A stretch of DNA of 64,000 nt from the NCBI RefSeq assembly GCF_001940165.2, contig NZ_CP135162.1, forward strand, positions 2,461,001-2,525,000. The letters run 5' to 3'. This document shows, in pieces, positions 1 through 10,577 of the stretch; position 1 is the stretch's first letter, and each line of letters starts with the position of its first letter. The notes beneath the pieces are model-generated. The model was not told the DNA's origin and made no database searches. It saw nothing but the letters and a program-made list of their open reading frames with translations. Origin of the DNA: Roseburia sp. 831b (lineage in GTDB: Bacteria; Bacillota; Clostridia; Lachnospirales; Lachnospiraceae). The position numbers were made by a program, and so were the translations under genes.

Positions 1-518
1 GCATCCTCATCACTGACATTGGTATCTGCATCTGCAACAATCGCATCATACATTTTACTCTGAATCGTATTTAAGGTTAAGTATTCCTCTACAATCTCCT
101 CGGTTGCGCCAAGTTGGTCTAACGCATCCTTTGTGTTGTCTGACATAAAGGTTTCTGCAGCTTCTTTGATGGCAGCTGTCTCATCATCCGTCAGGGAAAC
201 ACCGTAATCATCCATGTGATTCTGTAAAATGTAAAGGTCTTCTACCGTCTTAATGATGTTCTCTTTGAGGCTGTCCTGTGTTGTGCTTCCACTGTTATAT
301 AAATCAGAAGACCATACATCTTCCCCAAAATATGCCACATAAAAATCATCATATTTTGCCTGTGTAAATCTGGCTGCAAAATTTGCAACTCCTAACGTAA
401 TATCTTTTCCATCTAATGTCGCTACCACTGCGTCTTTTTTCACGCTGTCGCATCCGGTCAGGCCGGTTGTAAGCAATGCTCCGCATAAAAGTAATGCAGC
501 AATTCTCTTGGTCTTCAT
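1..518 (-). CDS. PrsA/SurA-type lipoprotein foldase, N-terminal part (runs off window)
   Basis: The reading frame starts at an ATG at 518-516, six bases behind a GGAGG site, and continues past base 1, so only about 172 residues are visible. It opens with a lipoprotein signal peptide: two basic residues, a hydrophobic stretch and the lipobox LTGC. The mature part begins VATLDGKDITLGVANFAA and is acidic and helical, like the N-terminal chaperone region of extracytoplasmic peptidyl-prolyl isomerases (PrsA/SurA). The catalytic parvulin domain would lie outside the window, so its presence is unseen. It follows mfd on the same strand, a common place for such a foldase in Clostridia. The likely role is folding of secreted proteins at the outer face of the membrane; the family call is inference from sequence style and context. 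Confidence 0.72.
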   Translation of the reverse strand, partial: MKTKRIAALLLCGALLTTGLTGCDSVKKDAVVATLDGKDITLGVANFAARFTQAKYDDFYVAYFGEDVWSSDLYNSGSTTQDSLKENIIKTVEDLYILQNHMDDYGVSLTDDETAAIKEAAETFMSDNTKDALDQLGATEEIVEEYLTLNTIQSKMYDAIVADADTNVSDED

Positions 519-699
519 TGATATCCTCCATTCTCTGGAATCTTCTCTTTTGTTGCGATTCCATCTGTCCTCTTATTTCAACAATGCCATTTATGGCTTA
601 GGACAGTCACTTTTTATATTATAGTGCTTTTTGGGCTATGCCGCAATATTTTTCATACAATTTTCACAGGGCATACGCCGCTGTTTTCCTTACGCCAAA

Positions 700-3600
700 T
701 CAACTACATACGTCGTTGGGTGTTTCCAGAAGCACCCTCGCATCCTGTAAAATTTTTTCCAGCAATTCTTTGATATTTACCTTCTTATCCCTGCTGTTTG
801 CCTTTAGCTGATAGGTAAAATATGGTGCCTTCTTGTCCATTGCAAATGTCATCCTGCCATCATAGGCAGCCACAAAGTCTGGAATCTTTGCCGGATTTAT
901 CTTTGCTTTTTCATATAAGGTAAACTTTAAGGTATTGTTTTTCTGCGCAATTTCCGTGAAAAAGACCCAGTGTGCCATTGTTTTTATTTTGGCAATGAAA
1001 AGCAGGTTTTCGACGGATTTCGGAAGATCTCCAAAACGATCCATCAATTCCTCTAGCATCTCTTCGGACTCTTCCTGTGTTTCAATATCCGCAATTCTCT
1101 TGTAAATATCCAGTTTCTGGAACTCATTTGGAATGTACGTCATCGGAATATAGGCATCAATATCGATATCAATCGACGTATCAAAGCTTTCTTCCACCGG
1201 AATACCTTTCGCCTCTTTTACCGCCTCGTTGAGCATTTTACAGTACAGGTCATAACCGACCGCCTCCATATGCCCATGCTGTTTTGCACCAAGCAGATTC
1301 CCGGCACCACGGATTTCCAAATCCCGCATTGCAATCTTGAATCCACTGCCCAGTTCTGTATATTCTTTGATGGCGGCAAGTCGTTTTTCTGCAACCTCTT
1401 TTAACATTTTATCCCGCTTATACATCAAAAAAGCGTATGCGGTCCGGCTGCTTCTTCCGACTCGTCCTCTTAGCTGATAAAGCTGGGACAGTCCCAGATT
1501 GTCTGCATCCTGTATCAAAATCGTGTTGACATTTGAAATATCCAGACCGGTCTCGATAATCGTTGTTGAAACCAGCACATCAATCTCACCGTTGATAAAC
1601 TGGTACATAATTTTTTCCAGCTCGTGTTCTTTCATCTGCCCATGTGCAAATGCGACATTTGCCTCTGGAATCAGCTCCGATAAACGATGCGCCACGTCCT
1701 CAATCTCCTTGACACGGTTAAACACGTAATACACCTGACCGCCTCTTGCCAGTTCTCTTGAAACCGCTTCCCGCACAAGCTCCTCGTTATATTCCATCAC
1801 ATAGGTCTGAATCGGAATCCGGTCCATTGGCGGTTCTTCTAATACACTCATGTCACGGATTCCAATCAGGCTCATGTGAAGCGTTCTTGGAATCGGGGTT
1901 GCCGTTAGCGTCAAAACATCAATGTTTGTTTTTAACTGCTTAATCTTTTCTTTATGTCCCACACCGAAACGTTGTTCCTCATCAATGATGAGTAACCCTA
2001 AATCTTTGAATACAATATCCTTCGAAAGTACGCGGTGGGTTCCAATCAGGATATCAATCTGTCCTTTCTTGACACCCTCCATCGTCTTTTTCTGCTCCGC
2101 CGGTGTGCGGAAACGGCAAAGCAAATCGATATGAATCGGGAAATCCTTCATTCGCTGCACAAAGGTACTGTAATGCTGCTGTGCCAAGATGGTTGTCGGA
2201 CATAAAAAGACTACCTGTTTGCCATCCTGAACTGCCTTGAACGCTGCACGGATTGCAATTTCGGTTTTTCCATATCCTACGTCACCACAGATAAGACGAT
2301 CCATGATTTTTTTGCTTTCCATATCACGCTTGGTGTCCGCGATGGCTGCCTCCTGGTCTTCCGTCTCCTCAAACGGGAACATCTCCTCAAATTCGTTTTG
2401 CCAGACGGTATCCGGGCTAAACGCAAATCCTTCTTCCTGCTGCCTTGTGGCATACAAACTGACAAGGTCTTTTGCGATGTCTTTTACCGCACCACGCACC
2501 TTGCTCTTCGTTTTGCTCCAATCCTGGCTTCCTAATTTGTTCAGCTTTGGCTTTTTGGCATCTGCTCCGGCGTACTTTTGCAATAACTCCAGCTGTGTTG
2601 CCAGAATATATAGCGTTCCACTGTTTGCATATTCAATCTTAATGTAATCTTTTACCGTTTTGTCGACCTCAATTTTCTCGATTCCACGGTAAATGCCGAG
2701 TCCGTGATTCTCATGAACCACGTAATCTCCAACATTAAGGTCCGTAAAACTTGCGATTCGCTCTCCCTCATAGGCTTTGCGATGTTTCTTCTTTTTCTTT
2801 TCTCCACCAAAAATATCACTCTCTGAGATGACAACAAACTGAATCATCGGATACTCATATCCCTTTTTCAGTTTCCCATATCCCGTCATGATTTCGCCCG
2901 GTTTTACCTCATGTTCAAAATCTTCGGTGTAAAAAGCGTTTAAACCTTCTGCCATCAAATCTTCTGCAAGACGTTTCGCTCTGGTTCTCGAACCCGAAAG
3001 TAAAATCACACGATATCCATTCTTTTTATAACGTACCAAATCCTTCACGAGAAGTTCAAAACTGTTATTATAAGGGTTTACCGTCTTAGTCTGGATGTTT
3101 AAGTGTTCCGTAATCTCAAGGTAATTGCACTTTAAGTCAAGCGTTGCAAGCGCAACACACCGCTGGTTTTCAATTTTTCCCAGAATCTCCTTATATGGAA
3201 TCAGCTCTTTCATCTGTCCCGGAAGAATGTACCCTTTTTCCAGGCGCTGCTTCATGCTGTCCAAAAATTCGGTCTCCGTTGCAATTCCGCGCTCGATACT
3301 ACGATTGGTCTCATCCAAAAAGAGGATGGTATTCTCCTTTGAAAAATAGTCGAGCAGCGAAACCCGTTCCTCCACAAAATAGGAAAGAAATGCATCCGCT
3401 CCGGCAACGATTCCAAATTCTCCAATCTCTTCTGCAACCTGTTCTGCCACCTGCATCGCGCGGTGCGCTTCCTCGGTTTTCATCTTTTTTCGAAGTTTTT
3501 CGGAAACCTGCTTCGCTTCTTTTTTCAATTTCTCAATACCGGCTTGTTTTTCCGCCTCGGTTAGCACAAGCTCGCATGCCGGATAGATATGCACTTCCTC

Positions 3601-4245
3601 TAAATTTTCAATGGAGCGCTGGCTTTCCGGATCAAAAGAACGGATGGAATCCACCTCATCTCCCCACAGTTCAATTCGGAATGGATTGTCCTCCGTAAGC
3701 GAAAAAATATCCAGGATTCCACCACGCACCGAAAATTGTCCCATCGACTCTGCCTGGTAATTTTTCTCGTAGCCAAGTTCCACCAGGCTCTTTACCATCG
3801 CTTCCAAATCCAGTGTGTCGCCAACTGCAATCCGTTTTACAGACTGGATAAAACGTTCGGGCTGTGGCATAGGATTCATCAGACCGTCAAACGTCGTGAT
3901 AATGGTGCAGTCTTTTTCCTCTGCAATACGTTTTAGTGCCTGAATACGCTCTGCTGTCAACACATTTCCGCGAATATCGGACTGATAAAAAAGAATATCT
4001 TTTGCCGGATAATATGCAACATTTTTGTCAAAAAATGCGTACTCCTCCAAAAGTTCTTTGGCGCGCTGTTCCTGAAACGTTACGATAATCCGGTTCCCTT
4101 TTCCATTGTTGATGCTGCTGATAAAATGCGCCTTTTGTGCATCGATACAGCCTGAAACCTGGATGATTCCCTTTTCTTTTTTCAGTTGTTGTTCCAGTTC
4201 CTCAAATTCCCTTAAACCGCTTAGGGACTCGGTAAATGCTTTCAC
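700..4245 (-). CDS. mfd: Transcription-repair coupling factor Mfd
   Basis: Mfd is an ATP-driven DNA translocase that removes RNA polymerase stalled at DNA lesions and recruits UvrA. The 1181 residues match the usual length. In order one sees the UvrB-like N-terminal part ([24 protein letters not shown]), the RNA-polymerase-interaction domain around residues 500-575 ([18 protein letters not shown]), the helicase motor with Walker [10 protein letters not shown] and the DEEQ box, motif [16 protein letters not shown], motif [10 protein letters not shown], and the C-terminal TRCF domain. The start codon is GTG, directly abutting the pth stop codon, with AGGAGG seven bases upstream inside pth. The two genes are therefore almost certainly co-transcribed and translationally coupled. 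Confidence 0.97.
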   Translation of the reverse strand: MKAFTESLSGLREFEELEQQLKKEKGIIQVSGCIDAQKAHFISSINNGKGNRIIVTFQEQRAKELLEEYAFFDKNVAYYPAKDILFYQSDIRGNVLTAERIQALKRIAEEKDCTIITTFDGLMNPMPQPERFIQSVKRIAVGDTLDLEAMVKSLVELGYEKNYQAESMGQFSVRGGILDIFSLTEDNPFRIELWGDEVDSIRSFDPESQRSIENLEEVHIYPACELVLTEAEKQAGIEKLKKEAKQVSEKLRKKMKTEEAHRAMQVAEQVAEEIGEFGIVAGADAFLSYFVEERVSLLDYFSKENTILFLDETNRSIERGIATETEFLDSMKQRLEKGYILPGQMKELIPYKEILGKIENQRCVALATLDLKCNYLEITEHLNIQTKTVNPYNNSFELLVKDLVRYKKNGYRVILLSGSRTRAKRLAEDLMAEGLNAFYTEDFEHEVKPGEIMTGYGKLKKGYEYPMIQFVVISESDIFGGEKKKKKHRKAYEGERIASFTDLNVGDYVVHENHGLGIYRGIEKIEVDKTVKDYIKIEYANSGTLYILATQLELLQKYAGADAKKPKLNKLGSQDWSKTKSKVRGAVKDIAKDLVSLYATRQQEEGFAFSPDTVWQNEFEEMFPFEETEDQEAAIADTKRDMESKKIMDRLICGDVGYGKTEIAIRAAFKAVQDGKQVVFLCPTTILAQQHYSTFVQRMKDFPIHIDLLCRFRTPAEQKKTMEGVKKGQIDILIGTHRVLSKDIVFKDLGLLIIDEEQRFGVGHKEKIKQLKTNIDVLTLTATPIPRTLHMSLIGIRDMSVLEEPPMDRIPIQTYVMEYNEELVREAVSRELARGGQVYYVFNRVKEIEDVAHRLSELIPEANVAFAHGQMKEHELEKIMYQFINGEIDVLVSTTIIETGLDISNVNTILIQDADNLGLSQLYQLRGRVGRSSRTAYAFLMYKRDKMLKEVAEKRLAAIKEYTELGSGFKIAMRDLEIRGAGNLLGAKQHGHMEAVGYDLYCKMLNEAVKEAKGIPVEESFDTSIDIDIDAYIPMTYIPNEFQKLDIYKRIADIETQEESEEMLEELMDRFGDLPKSVENLLFIAKIKTMAHWVFFTEIAQKNNTLKFTLYEKAKINPAKIPDFVAAYDGRMTFAMDKKAPYFTYQLKANSRDKKVNIKELLEKILQDARVLLETPNDVCS

Positions 4246-4824
4246 TTAAGCCTCCTGCTTTTTACTGTTAAAATCATTCATGGCGCGGTCCACTTCCCCT
4301 TGAACCATCATGCCGGCTGCACAGATTGCATCCTTTATGGCATCTTCTACCTTAGCCTGATCTTCTTTATTAAAATGACCTAACACATGGTCTGCCAAAT
4401 CCCAGCCTTTTGGTTTTTCGCCGACCCCGACTTTAATACGCATAAAGTTCTGTGTTCCGGTCATGGCGATAATATTTTTGATTCCGTTGTGACCGCCTGC
4501 GCTTCCTTTTTTGCGGATGCGAAGGTTCCCCGGTGCAAGACTGATATCGTCAAAAATCACTATCATCTCATCTTCCGGGTTAAGTTTGTAGTAATTGACA
4601 AGCTCTGCCACGCTTTCCCCGCTTAAGTTCATAAAGGTCTGTGGTTTTGCCAGTACCACTTTCACTCCCTCGATGACTCCTTTTCCGACAAGTGCTTTGT
4701 GTTTTTTTTCACAAATGCTGATGTTATATTGATCTGCCAGTGCGTCCAGACAATCAAATCCGACGTTGTGGCGTGTATGCTCGTATTGTTTTCCTGGATT
4801 TCCTAATCCAACGATTAAAAACAT
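4246..4824 (-). CDS. pth: Peptidyl-tRNA hydrolase
   Basis: Pth releases tRNA from peptidyl-tRNA that drops off ribosomes. The 192-residue length is typical. Family signatures are clear: FLIVGLGNPGKQYEHTRHNVGF at the N-terminus (shown in two parts: FLIVGLGNPG and RHNVGF, with the catalytic His in RHNVGF), KPQTFMNLSG, IFDDISLAPGNLRIRKKG and GSAGGHNGIKNI. The start is an ATG preceded by AGGAGG. The gene sits between the short glmU and mfd, as in other Firmicutes. Its stop codon touches the GTG start of mfd. Confidence 0.97.
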   Translation of the reverse strand: MFLIVGLGNPGKQYEHTRHNVGFDCLDALADQYNISICEKKHKALVGKGVIEGVKVVLAKPQTFMNLSGESVAELVNYYKLNPEDEMIVIFDDISLAPGNLRIRKKGSAGGHNGIKNIIAMTGTQNFMRIKVGVGEKPKGWDLADHVLGHFNKEDQAKVEDAIKDAICAAGMMVQGEVDRAMNDFNSKKQEA

Positions 4825-4885
4825 GGTATTCCTCCTATTTCATTATCTCAAATAAAATGTGCGAAGTTTGAGTTCATTATGTTTT

Positions 4886-5626
4886 TTACTGTGCTTTTCT
4901 TGCGTGAATAATTTCAGTCGCAGCCTTCAACTGTTCCTGATCATTGACTCCGGTGATGTCTTCTGGATTATCTAATGCATAGGCATCCACACGGAGACCT
5001 TTTTCTTTGATAATGGTGAGCGTGTCTGGAAGATAATATTCTCCCTGTGCATTATTTGGTGTGATTTTTTCTAATGCTTCTTTTAATTCCTTTGTGTCAA
5101 AAACATACATTCCAGAATTCACCTCGTGGGATGCTAACTCTTTCTCATTTGCATCTTTGTGTTCCACACTTTTGACAAAATTTCCTTTTTCATCACGGAT
5201 AATTCTTCCGTACCCGGTTGGGTCTTCCATCATCGCCGATAACACGGTGACGGTATTTCCTTTTTCCTTTTGGTAATCCGCAAGGTTCTTTAATGTCTTT
5301 GCGGTGATAAGCGGAGTATCTCCGAACAAAATCATAGTCTGTCCGTCTTCTCCCATAAAATCTTTTGCGCATTTTACGGCATGACCGGTTCCTAACTGTT
5401 CTTCCTGCATGACAAATGCAACATCTTTATTCTGGATGCTTTCCTTTACCACATCGCTCTTATATCCGACAACCAGACATACTTCATCAGCTCCTGCTCC
5501 CTTTGCTGCCTCAATTGCATAATCCACCAGGCATTTTCCATCAATGGTATGAACGACCTTTGGAAGGTCGGATTTCATTCGGGTTCCTTTTCCTGCTGCA
5601 AGGATGACTGCTTTTAATTTACTCAT
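4886..5626 (-). CDS. glmU: UDP-GlcNAc pyrophosphorylase-type nucleotidyltransferase (GlmU uridylyltransferase domain only)
   Basis: The protein has the GlmU uridylyltransferase domain, which makes UDP-GlcNAc from GlcNAc-1-phosphate and UTP for cell-wall synthesis. The nucleotide-binding signature AVILAAGKGTRMKSDLPKV is at residues 6-24, followed by EEQLGTGHAVKCA, GDTPLIT and EVNSGMYVF. It ends at 246 residues, whereas bifunctional GlmU is about 450 residues with a C-terminal left-handed beta-helix acetyltransferase. No remnant of that domain is present in the 61 bases before pth. The glucosamine-1-phosphate acetyltransferase step must be done by another protein if this is the cell's GlmU. Position between spoVG and pth supports orthology to gcaD/glmU. 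Confidence 0.85.
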   Translation of the reverse strand: MSKLKAVILAAGKGTRMKSDLPKVVHTIDGKCLVDYAIEAAKGAGADEVCLVVGYKSDVVKESIQNKDVAFVMQEEQLGTGHAVKCAKDFMGEDGQTMILFGDTPLITAKTLKNLADYQKEKGNTVTVLSAMMEDPTGYGRIIRDEKGNFVKSVEHKDANEKELASHEVNSGMYVFDTKELKEALEKITPNNAQGEYYLPDTLTIIKEKGLRVDAYALDNPEDITGVNDQEQLKAATEIIHARKAQ

Positions 5627-5764
5627 ATCTATTCTCCTTCTATCTTAACTTATTCTCTTTTTTCTTTTCTATTCGTCTCGCCTTTTCTGTGTGCGACTTC
5701 CTATCTATTCTAACCAAAATTCTTCCATTTGTATAGTGCGATTGTTGTGACCTCGCCACTCGCA

Positions 5765-5812
5765 CAAAAAGAGCCGTGACACCTATTTTCATAAATGTTA
5801 CGACTCTTTCTC
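5765..5812 (-). terminator. Rho-independent terminator after spoVG
   Basis: A 12-bp stem with two G.U pairs (5770-5781 with 5796-5807) is followed on the minus strand by five T. It lies just downstream of the spoVG stop codon and separates spoVG from the glmU-pth-mfd unit. Confidence 0.85.
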
Positions 5813-5833
5813 TCATTTTTGCTACAAATCCTG

Positions 5834-6100
5834 TTATTCTTCTACCGCCAATGTCTCCTGATATTTCTGCAAAATCAGATTCTGGATACGCTCTCTTGTA
5901 TCGGAATTGATTGGATGTGCGATATCGCGATATTCTCCATCTGCAGCTTTGCGGCTTGGCATTGCGATAAACAATCCTTTTTCACCTTCAATTACTTTAA
6001 TATCATGTACCACGAATTCCTCATCAATGGTAATAGAAACAACTGCTTTCATTTTTCCTTCTTTTTCTACTTTTCGAATTCTTACATCTGTAATCTGCAT
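5834..6100 (-). CDS. spoVG: Septation/sporulation regulator SpoVG
   Basis: SpoVG is a small conserved nucleic-acid-binding regulator affecting septation, sporulation and virulence traits in Firmicutes. The 88 residues start [20 protein letters not shown] and carry the family signatures [20 protein letters not shown] and [20 protein letters not shown] ribosome site precedes the ATG. The gene begins 26 bases after glgD, so it may receive read-through from glgCD. A strong terminator follows it. Confidence 0.96.
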   Translation of the reverse strand: MQITDVRIRKVEKEGKMKAVVSITIDEEFVVHDIKVIEGEKGLFIAMPSRKAADGEYRDIAHPINSDTRERIQNLILQKYQETLAVEE

Positions 6101-6126
6101 GACATTATGTCCCCCTTTTGTCTTAT

Positions 6127-7245
6127 TTATAGAACGTATCTCTCGTTATTCTCGAAGACAATCTTCACACCATTGTCCCCACAATAATACGTGTTCGCCT
6201 TTAACGTATCCCGACTTTCTACGATACAGTTCTCGATATGAGTATTATCACCAATATAAACGTCGTTTAGTATAATTGAATTCTTAATCACACAATTCTT
6301 ACCGACAAATACCTTCTTAAATAAAATGGAATTCTCCACCTTACTGTTGATGATACAGCCACTTGCAATCAGGCTGTTTCTCACACTTGAACCTGCATTG
6401 TATTTCGCCGGTGGAAGATCATCCACCTTGGAATAAATGGTTGGTTCTTCTTTAAAAAAGTATTTTCTGACTTCCGGTTTCAAGAAGTCCATATTGGTCT
6501 TGTAGTAGGAATCTACGGTCGCAATGTTGCTCCAGTATTCCTTCATCTTGTATCCATAGATACGTTTCATATTTTTGTAACGAATCAGAATATCGGTTAC
6601 GAAATCCCAACGGTCTTCCTGTGCGCTTCTTTCCAGCATCTCTATCAATTGTCTTCTCCGCACAATATAGATTCCGGTAGAAATGGTATTGGATCTGGAA
6701 ACCATCGGTTTCTCTTCGAATTCTGTAATCCGTGCATCCTCATTCATGCGTACCACACCGAATCTGCTGACATCTTCCCCTGGCTCCATGTCCTTGCAAA
6801 CCACGGTAATATCTGCTTTCTTCTCAATGTGATAGTCTAAAACTTTATTGTAATCGAGCTTGTATACACAATCACCACTTGTGATGATAACGTATGGCTC
6901 ATGACACTTCTTTAAGAAACTAATGTTCTGGTACATTGCATCTGCGGTACCACGATACCACCAGCTGTTGTCCACCGTAACCGTCGGATTGAATACAAAC
7001 AGACCTCCCTGCTTTCTTCCGAAATCCCACCATTTCGATGAACTTAAATGCTCGTTCAAAGACCTTGCGCTGTACTGTGTCAGTACTGCGACCGTCTGGA
7101 TATGTGAGTTACTCATGTTGCTCAATGCAAAATCGATGCTTCTGAAACTTCCTCCAATCGGCATTGCTGCGATTGCACGTTTATTCGAAAGTTCCTGCAT
7201 TCTTGTGTTGTTACCACCAGCCAAAATTATTCCTACTGCCTTCAT
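6127..7245 (-). CDS. glgD: Glucose-1-phosphate adenylyltransferase-like subunit GlgD
   Basis: GlgD is the second, regulatory-type subunit of the ADP-glucose pyrophosphorylase found in Firmicutes. The 372 residues show a nucleotidyltransferase fold ([30 protein letters not shown]) and a C-terminal left-handed beta-helix with repeated hexapeptides ([20 protein letters not shown], shown up to 20 residues). The signature loop has GGNNTRM in place of the GGxGxRL of active subunits, as expected for GlgD. Its start overlaps the end of glgC by four bases (ATGA), so the pair is translationally coupled and forms a heteromeric enzyme for glycogen synthesis. Confidence 0.95.
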   Translation of the reverse strand: MKAVGIILAGGNNTRMQELSNKRAIAAMPIGGSFRSIDFALSNMSNSHIQTVAVLTQYSARSLNEHLSSSKWWDFGRKQGGLFVFNPTVTVDNSWWYRGTADAMYQNISFLKKCHEPYVIITSGDCVYKLDYNKVLDYHIEKKADITVVCKDMEPGEDVSRFGVVRMNEDARITEFEEKPMVSRSNTISTGIYIVRRRQLIEMLERSAQEDRWDFVTDILIRYKNMKRIYGYKMKEYWSNIATVDSYYKTNMDFLKPEVRKYFFKEEPTIYSKVDDLPPAKYNAGSSVRNSLIASGCIINSKVENSILFKKVFVGKNCVIKNSIILNDVYIGDNTHIENCIVESRDTLKANTYYCGDNGVKIVFENNERYVL

Positions 7246-8525
7246 ACTGTGTCACCTGCCTTAATGATTACTTCACCGCTCTCCAGTCTCTTGTCCGGAT
7301 AATCCGAAAGCTCTGTCACACCAGAGATTGCTGTGTTCTTGCCTACTTCTACGCCTGCAGGGATAACAGATTTTTCCCCTATCGTCACAAGTCCAAACGA
7401 ATATATCTTCTCATTTAATTTATTTGGAGCCTCTTCTCCAACTCCAAGCTTCGCCCCATCGCATATCTCGCAATTCTCCGCAATAATTGCCTTGTCAATG
7501 GTAACGTTCTCGCCAATCGTGGTTCCCTTCATAATGATGGAGTCCCGCACAACGCTTCCCTTGCCAATTGTGACGCCTGCGCCAATGACGGAACTATGTA
7601 CCTCTCCGCAAATCTCAGTCCCCTCACTTACAAGGCTCTTCTCCACAACTGCCTCTTCGGAAAGATACTGAGGTTCTATGATATCGCTCTTGGTATAAAT
7701 CTTCCAATACTCTTCATACAAATTAAATTCCGGAATCAAATCAATCAATTCCATATTGGCTTCCCAATAAGAACCAAGTGTTCCAACATCTTTCCAATAA
7801 CCATTGTATTCATAAGCGAAAAGACGTTGTCCCTTCTCGTGACAATACGGAATAATATGCTTTCCGAAGTCACAGCTGCCCTGATCCTTCATGGCTAGCA
7901 ATGCTTCTTTCAGAACATTCCAGCTAAAAATATAGATTCCCATGGATGCAAGGTTGCTTCTTGGATGTTCCGGTTTCTCCTCGAATTCCTGGATCTTCTT
8001 ATTCTCATCCGCAATCACAATTCCGAACCGGCTTGCCTCGTCTATCGGAACCGGCATCGTCGCAATCGTGACATCCGCATGATTCTCCTTATGAAAATCC
8101 AACATAACCTCATAATCCATCTTGTAAATATGATCTCCTGACAAAATCAGGACATATTCCGGATTATACTGCTCCATGTAATTCATGTTCTGATAAATTG
8201 CGTTTGCAGTTCCTGTATACCATTCACTGTTATCGCTTCTCTCATATGGAGGCAATACAGTTACACCACCATTGTTTCGATCCAAATCCCACGGAATACC
8301 TATCCCAATATGGGTGTTGAGTCGAAGTGGCTGATATTGTGTTAGTACCCCTACTGTATCAATCCCCGAATTGATACAGTTGCTCAGTGGGAAATCGATG
8401 ATACGGTATTTTCCACCAAACGCAACAGCCGGTTTTGCAACTCCTGCTGTCAATACTCCTAAGCGGCTCCCCTGTCCACCAGCTAATAGCATTGCTATCA
8501 TTTCTTTTCGAATCACGTCACTCAC
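7242..8525 (-). CDS. glgC: Glucose-1-phosphate adenylyltransferase catalytic subunit GlgC
   Basis: GlgC makes ADP-glucose from ATP and glucose-1-phosphate, the committed step of bacterial glycogen synthesis. The 427 residues contain the canonical catalytic loop [32 protein letters not shown], the sugar-phosphate region [19 protein letters not shown], and a C-terminal beta-helix. A GAGAGG-like ribosome site precedes the ATG at 8525. glgD follows with a four-base overlap. The gene is divergent from murC across a 413-base AT-rich gap. Confidence 0.96.
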   Translation of the reverse strand: MSDVIRKEMIAMLLAGGQGSRLGVLTAGVAKPAVAFGGKYRIIDFPLSNCINSGIDTVGVLTQYQPLRLNTHIGIGIPWDLDRNNGGVTVLPPYERSDNSEWYTGTANAIYQNMNYMEQYNPEYVLILSGDHIYKMDYEVMLDFHKENHADVTIATMPVPIDEASRFGIVIADENKKIQEFEEKPEHPRSNLASMGIYIFSWNVLKEALLAMKDQGSCDFGKHIIPYCHEKGQRLFAYEYNGYWKDVGTLGSYWEANMELIDLIPEFNLYEEYWKIYTKSDIIEPQYLSEEAVVEKSLVSEGTEICGEVHSSVIGAGVTIGKGSVVRDSIIMKGTTIGENVTIDKAIIAENCEICDGAKLGVGEEAPNKLNEKIYSFGLVTIGEKSVIPAGVEVGKNTAISGVTELSDYPDKRLESGEVIIKAGDTV

Positions 8526-8823
8526 CTCTCGTCACTTTCTAGTCTTGCTACATAAAAATTATAACATACTGCATTTTTTATGTACATCTTTTTTCACAAT
8601 CTTTTCGTCAAATTTCGCATATTTTTGTCATTTTAAACAAATATAATTAATTTTGATACAAAATTACACATTTGCCACTTTTCCTAATGCGCAACCCTTT
8701 GCGCAACCTATATTTTTTCTTGTACCGAAAATTTTCAGTTAATTTCATTACTTGAAATTTTTTATCGTTTTTCTTACATTTTCTGGAAAGACAGAAAAAA
8801 CAAGACTTTCTTCGAAATAAAAT

Positions 8824-8851
8824 TTGCAAAATTCATATATATGGTTATAAT
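8824..8851 (+). promoter_or_regulatory. Predicted sigma-A promoter for murC
   Basis: TTGCAA (8824-8829) and a perfect TATAAT (8846-8851) are separated by 16 bases. Transcription would start near 8858 and give an 80-base leader before murC. The rest of the 8526-8938 gap is AT-rich with no convincing gene. Confidence 0.6.
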
Positions 8852-8857
8852 GAAACG

Positions 8858-8938
8858 TAGTCACTTTACGTGCATCTTAATATGGAAGAAACCTAAGATG
8901 TAACCAAGTGCCAATGAAAAAACAGGTAGGTATTTATC
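8858..8938 (+). promoter_or_regulatory. Structured murC leader (candidate)
   Basis: The leader holds a perfect 7-bp inverted repeat, CATCTTA (8873-8879) and TAAGATG, with a loop containing AACC. An ACCTA element at the loop/stem edge is complementary to the TAGGT within the murC ribosome site AGGTAGG (8924-8930). This could form a long-range pairing that hides the ribosome site. No known riboswitch consensus is recognised. Function is inference. Confidence 0.3.
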
Positions 8939-10318
8939 ATGTATAAAATTAATTTTAATCAGCCAATACATATCCACTTTATTGGTATTGGCGGTATCAG
9001 CATGAGCGGTCTTGCTGAGATTCTTTTGGAAGAGCATTTTACCGTGTCCGGTTCCGACGCAAAGGAATCTGATTTGACCAGACACTTAGAGCATATGGGT
9101 GTACAAATTTTCTACGGTCAGAAAGCAGAAAATATCATCGACGGCATCGACCTTGTCGTTTACACCGCTGCAATTTCTGAAACCAACCCGGAATTTGCAC
9201 GTGCAAAAGAAGTGGGACTTCCTATGTTAAGCCGTGCCGAGCTGCTCGGACAGATTATGGACAATTACAAACAGTCCATCGCCGTTGCCGGTACCCATGG
9301 AAAAACAACCACAACTTCCATGATTAGTCAGATTCTGCTTCAGGCGAAATGTGACCCAACCATCTCTGTTGGTGGTATTTTAAAAGCAATTGACGGAAAT
9401 CTTCGTGTTGGAAAATCCGATGTATTCATCACCGAAGCGTGCGAATACACCAACAGCTTTTTGAATTTCCGCCCAAAATACAGCATTATCCTAAATGTGG
9501 AAGCAGAACACCTTGACTTCTTTAAAGATATTCAAGACATCCGTCATTCTTTCCACTTATTTGCAAAAAATACTCTGGAGAACGGTGCCATCATCATCAA
9601 TGGCGATATTGAACATTACGAAGAACTGGTAAAAGACCTTGCCCCAGCCATTCTTACTTTTGGTAAGACAGCAAGCAGTGATTTTTACCCGGAAAATATT
9701 ACATTCAACGAAAAAGCCTGTGCAACCTATGACGCAATGTTCCGCGGCGAAAAGCTGATGACGGTCTCCTTAAACGTGCCTGGCATGCATAATGTTACAA
9801 ACTCTCTTGCAGCCATTGCACTTGCCAAAGATTTAAAGATTTCCGATGAGAGTATTCTCGCAGGACTTTCGGCATTTGGTGGAGCCGACAGACGTTTCCA
9901 GTACAAAGGATGCGTGGACGGCGTTACGATTATTGATGATTATGCCCATCATCCAACCGAAATCCGTGCTACCTTAACAGCAGCAGAAAAATATCCACAC
10001 AAACGTCTGGTTCTTGTATTCCAGCCGCACACTTATTCTCGAACCAAAGCGTTCTTAGATGATTTTGCGGATGTTCTTTCTATGGCAGATGTTGTCGTCT
10101 TAGCTGACATCTACGCCGCAAGAGAAAAAAATACCATTGGAATCAGTTCCAAGGATATTCTTACGAAACTGGAAGAAAAGGGAACAGAATGTTATTATTT
10201 CCCTTCTTTTTCCGAAATTGAAAACTTTTTACTAGAAAATTGTGTGAACGGTGACCTGTTGATAACCATGGGTGCCGGAGACATTGTAAATGTGGGCGAA
10301 TCCCTGCTTGGCAAATAG
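8939..10318 (+). CDS. murC: UDP-N-acetylmuramate--L-alanine ligase MurC
   Basis: MurC adds L-alanine to UDP-MurNAc in the cytoplasmic phase of peptidoglycan synthesis. The 459 residues show the N-terminal Rossmann loop FIGIGGISMSGLAEIL, the Mur-ligase ATP loop VAGTHGKTTTTSMI, EACEYTNSFLNF, NVEAEHLDFF and the C-terminal DDYAHHPTEIRATLTA. The ATG at 8939 follows an AGGTAGG site by eight bases. It is a single-gene unit bounded by a promoter upstream and a terminator downstream. The downstream sequence changes character into a DnaA-box-rich spacer. Confidence 0.97.
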   Translation: MYKINFNQPIHIHFIGIGGISMSGLAEILLEEHFTVSGSDAKESDLTRHLEHMGVQIFYGQKAENIIDGIDLVVYTAAISETNPEFARAKEVGLPMLSRAELLGQIMDNYKQSIAVAGTHGKTTTTSMISQILLQAKCDPTISVGGILKAIDGNLRVGKSDVFITEACEYTNSFLNFRPKYSIILNVEAEHLDFFKDIQDIRHSFHLFAKNTLENGAIIINGDIEHYEELVKDLAPAILTFGKTASSDFYPENITFNEKACATYDAMFRGEKLMTVSLNVPGMHNVTNSLAAIALAKDLKISDESILAGLSAFGGADRRFQYKGCVDGVTIIDDYAHHPTEIRATLTAAEKYPHKRLVLVFQPHTYSRTKAFLDDFADVLSMADVVVLADIYAAREKNTIGISSKDILTKLEEKGTECYYFPSFSEIENFLLENCVNGDLLITMGAGDIVNVGESLLGK

Positions 10319-10492
10319 TTATCCACATTATCCACATTTTTTTGGGGAAAACTTTCCCCGAAGGAATGTGGATTTTTAATTTACATAATATTTTTCCTGT
10401 TTTTCTCCTAAAGTCCTGTTCTATAACTGTTTCGTTCATTTTCGGCAGTTTCCATAAAAATATAGCCCCCTTGCTTTTCCACATTATCCACA
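10319..10492 (+). promoter_or_regulatory. Cluster of DnaA-box sequences
   Basis: Three perfect consensus DnaA boxes, TTATCCACA, lie at 10319-10327, 10328-10336 (directly adjacent, same orientation) and 10484-10492. The last is preceded directly by TTTTCCACA (10475-10483). A related AAATCCACA is on the minus strand at 10367-10375, and TTTTCCACT is at 10685-10693. The cluster sits between murC and the DnaD/helicase-loader genes. It could be a DnaA-controlled promoter region or a DnaA-binding cluster; binding itself is not shown by sequence. Confidence 0.6.
10321..10378 (+). terminator. Terminator after murC
   Basis: An inner stem GGGGAAA/TTTCCCC is flanked by an outer pairing of ATCCACATT with AATGTGGAT and followed by five T. 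It begins three bases past the murC stop codon and shares bases with the DnaA-box repeats. Confidence 0.7.
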
Positions 10493-10548
10493 TTTTCAAC
10501 ATCTTCAAAAACCCTTGAATTTACTTGGATTTATCACCAAAATTGTTC

Positions 10549-10577
10549 TTCTCAATTTCAATTTCTTGTGTTATAAT
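10549..10577 (+). promoter_or_regulatory. Predicted promoter for the dnaD-like/loader operon
   Basis: A TATAAT at 10572-10577 is preceded 17 bases earlier by a weak TTCTCA. It lies downstream of the DnaA-box cluster. About 160 bases then separate it from the dnaD-like start; this leader has an unused AGGAGG at 10592-10597 and could encode a short peptide, but I see no firm gene there. Confidence 0.45.

Noticed and set aside
2237-3698. Plus-strand frames of 136 and 184 codons opposite mfd
   Set aside because: They overlap the unmistakable Mfd coding sequence and show no ribosome site or family similarity.
8647-8829. A 60-codon minus-strand frame in the glgC-murC gap
   Set aside because: Very AT-rich, Lys/Arg/Phe-rich, no ribosome site, and it overlaps the predicted murC promoter.
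10161-10508. A 115-codon minus-strand frame across the murC end and DnaA-box region
   Set aside because: Overlaps murC and its terminator; its Trp-Ile-Met repeats are the translated DnaA boxes.
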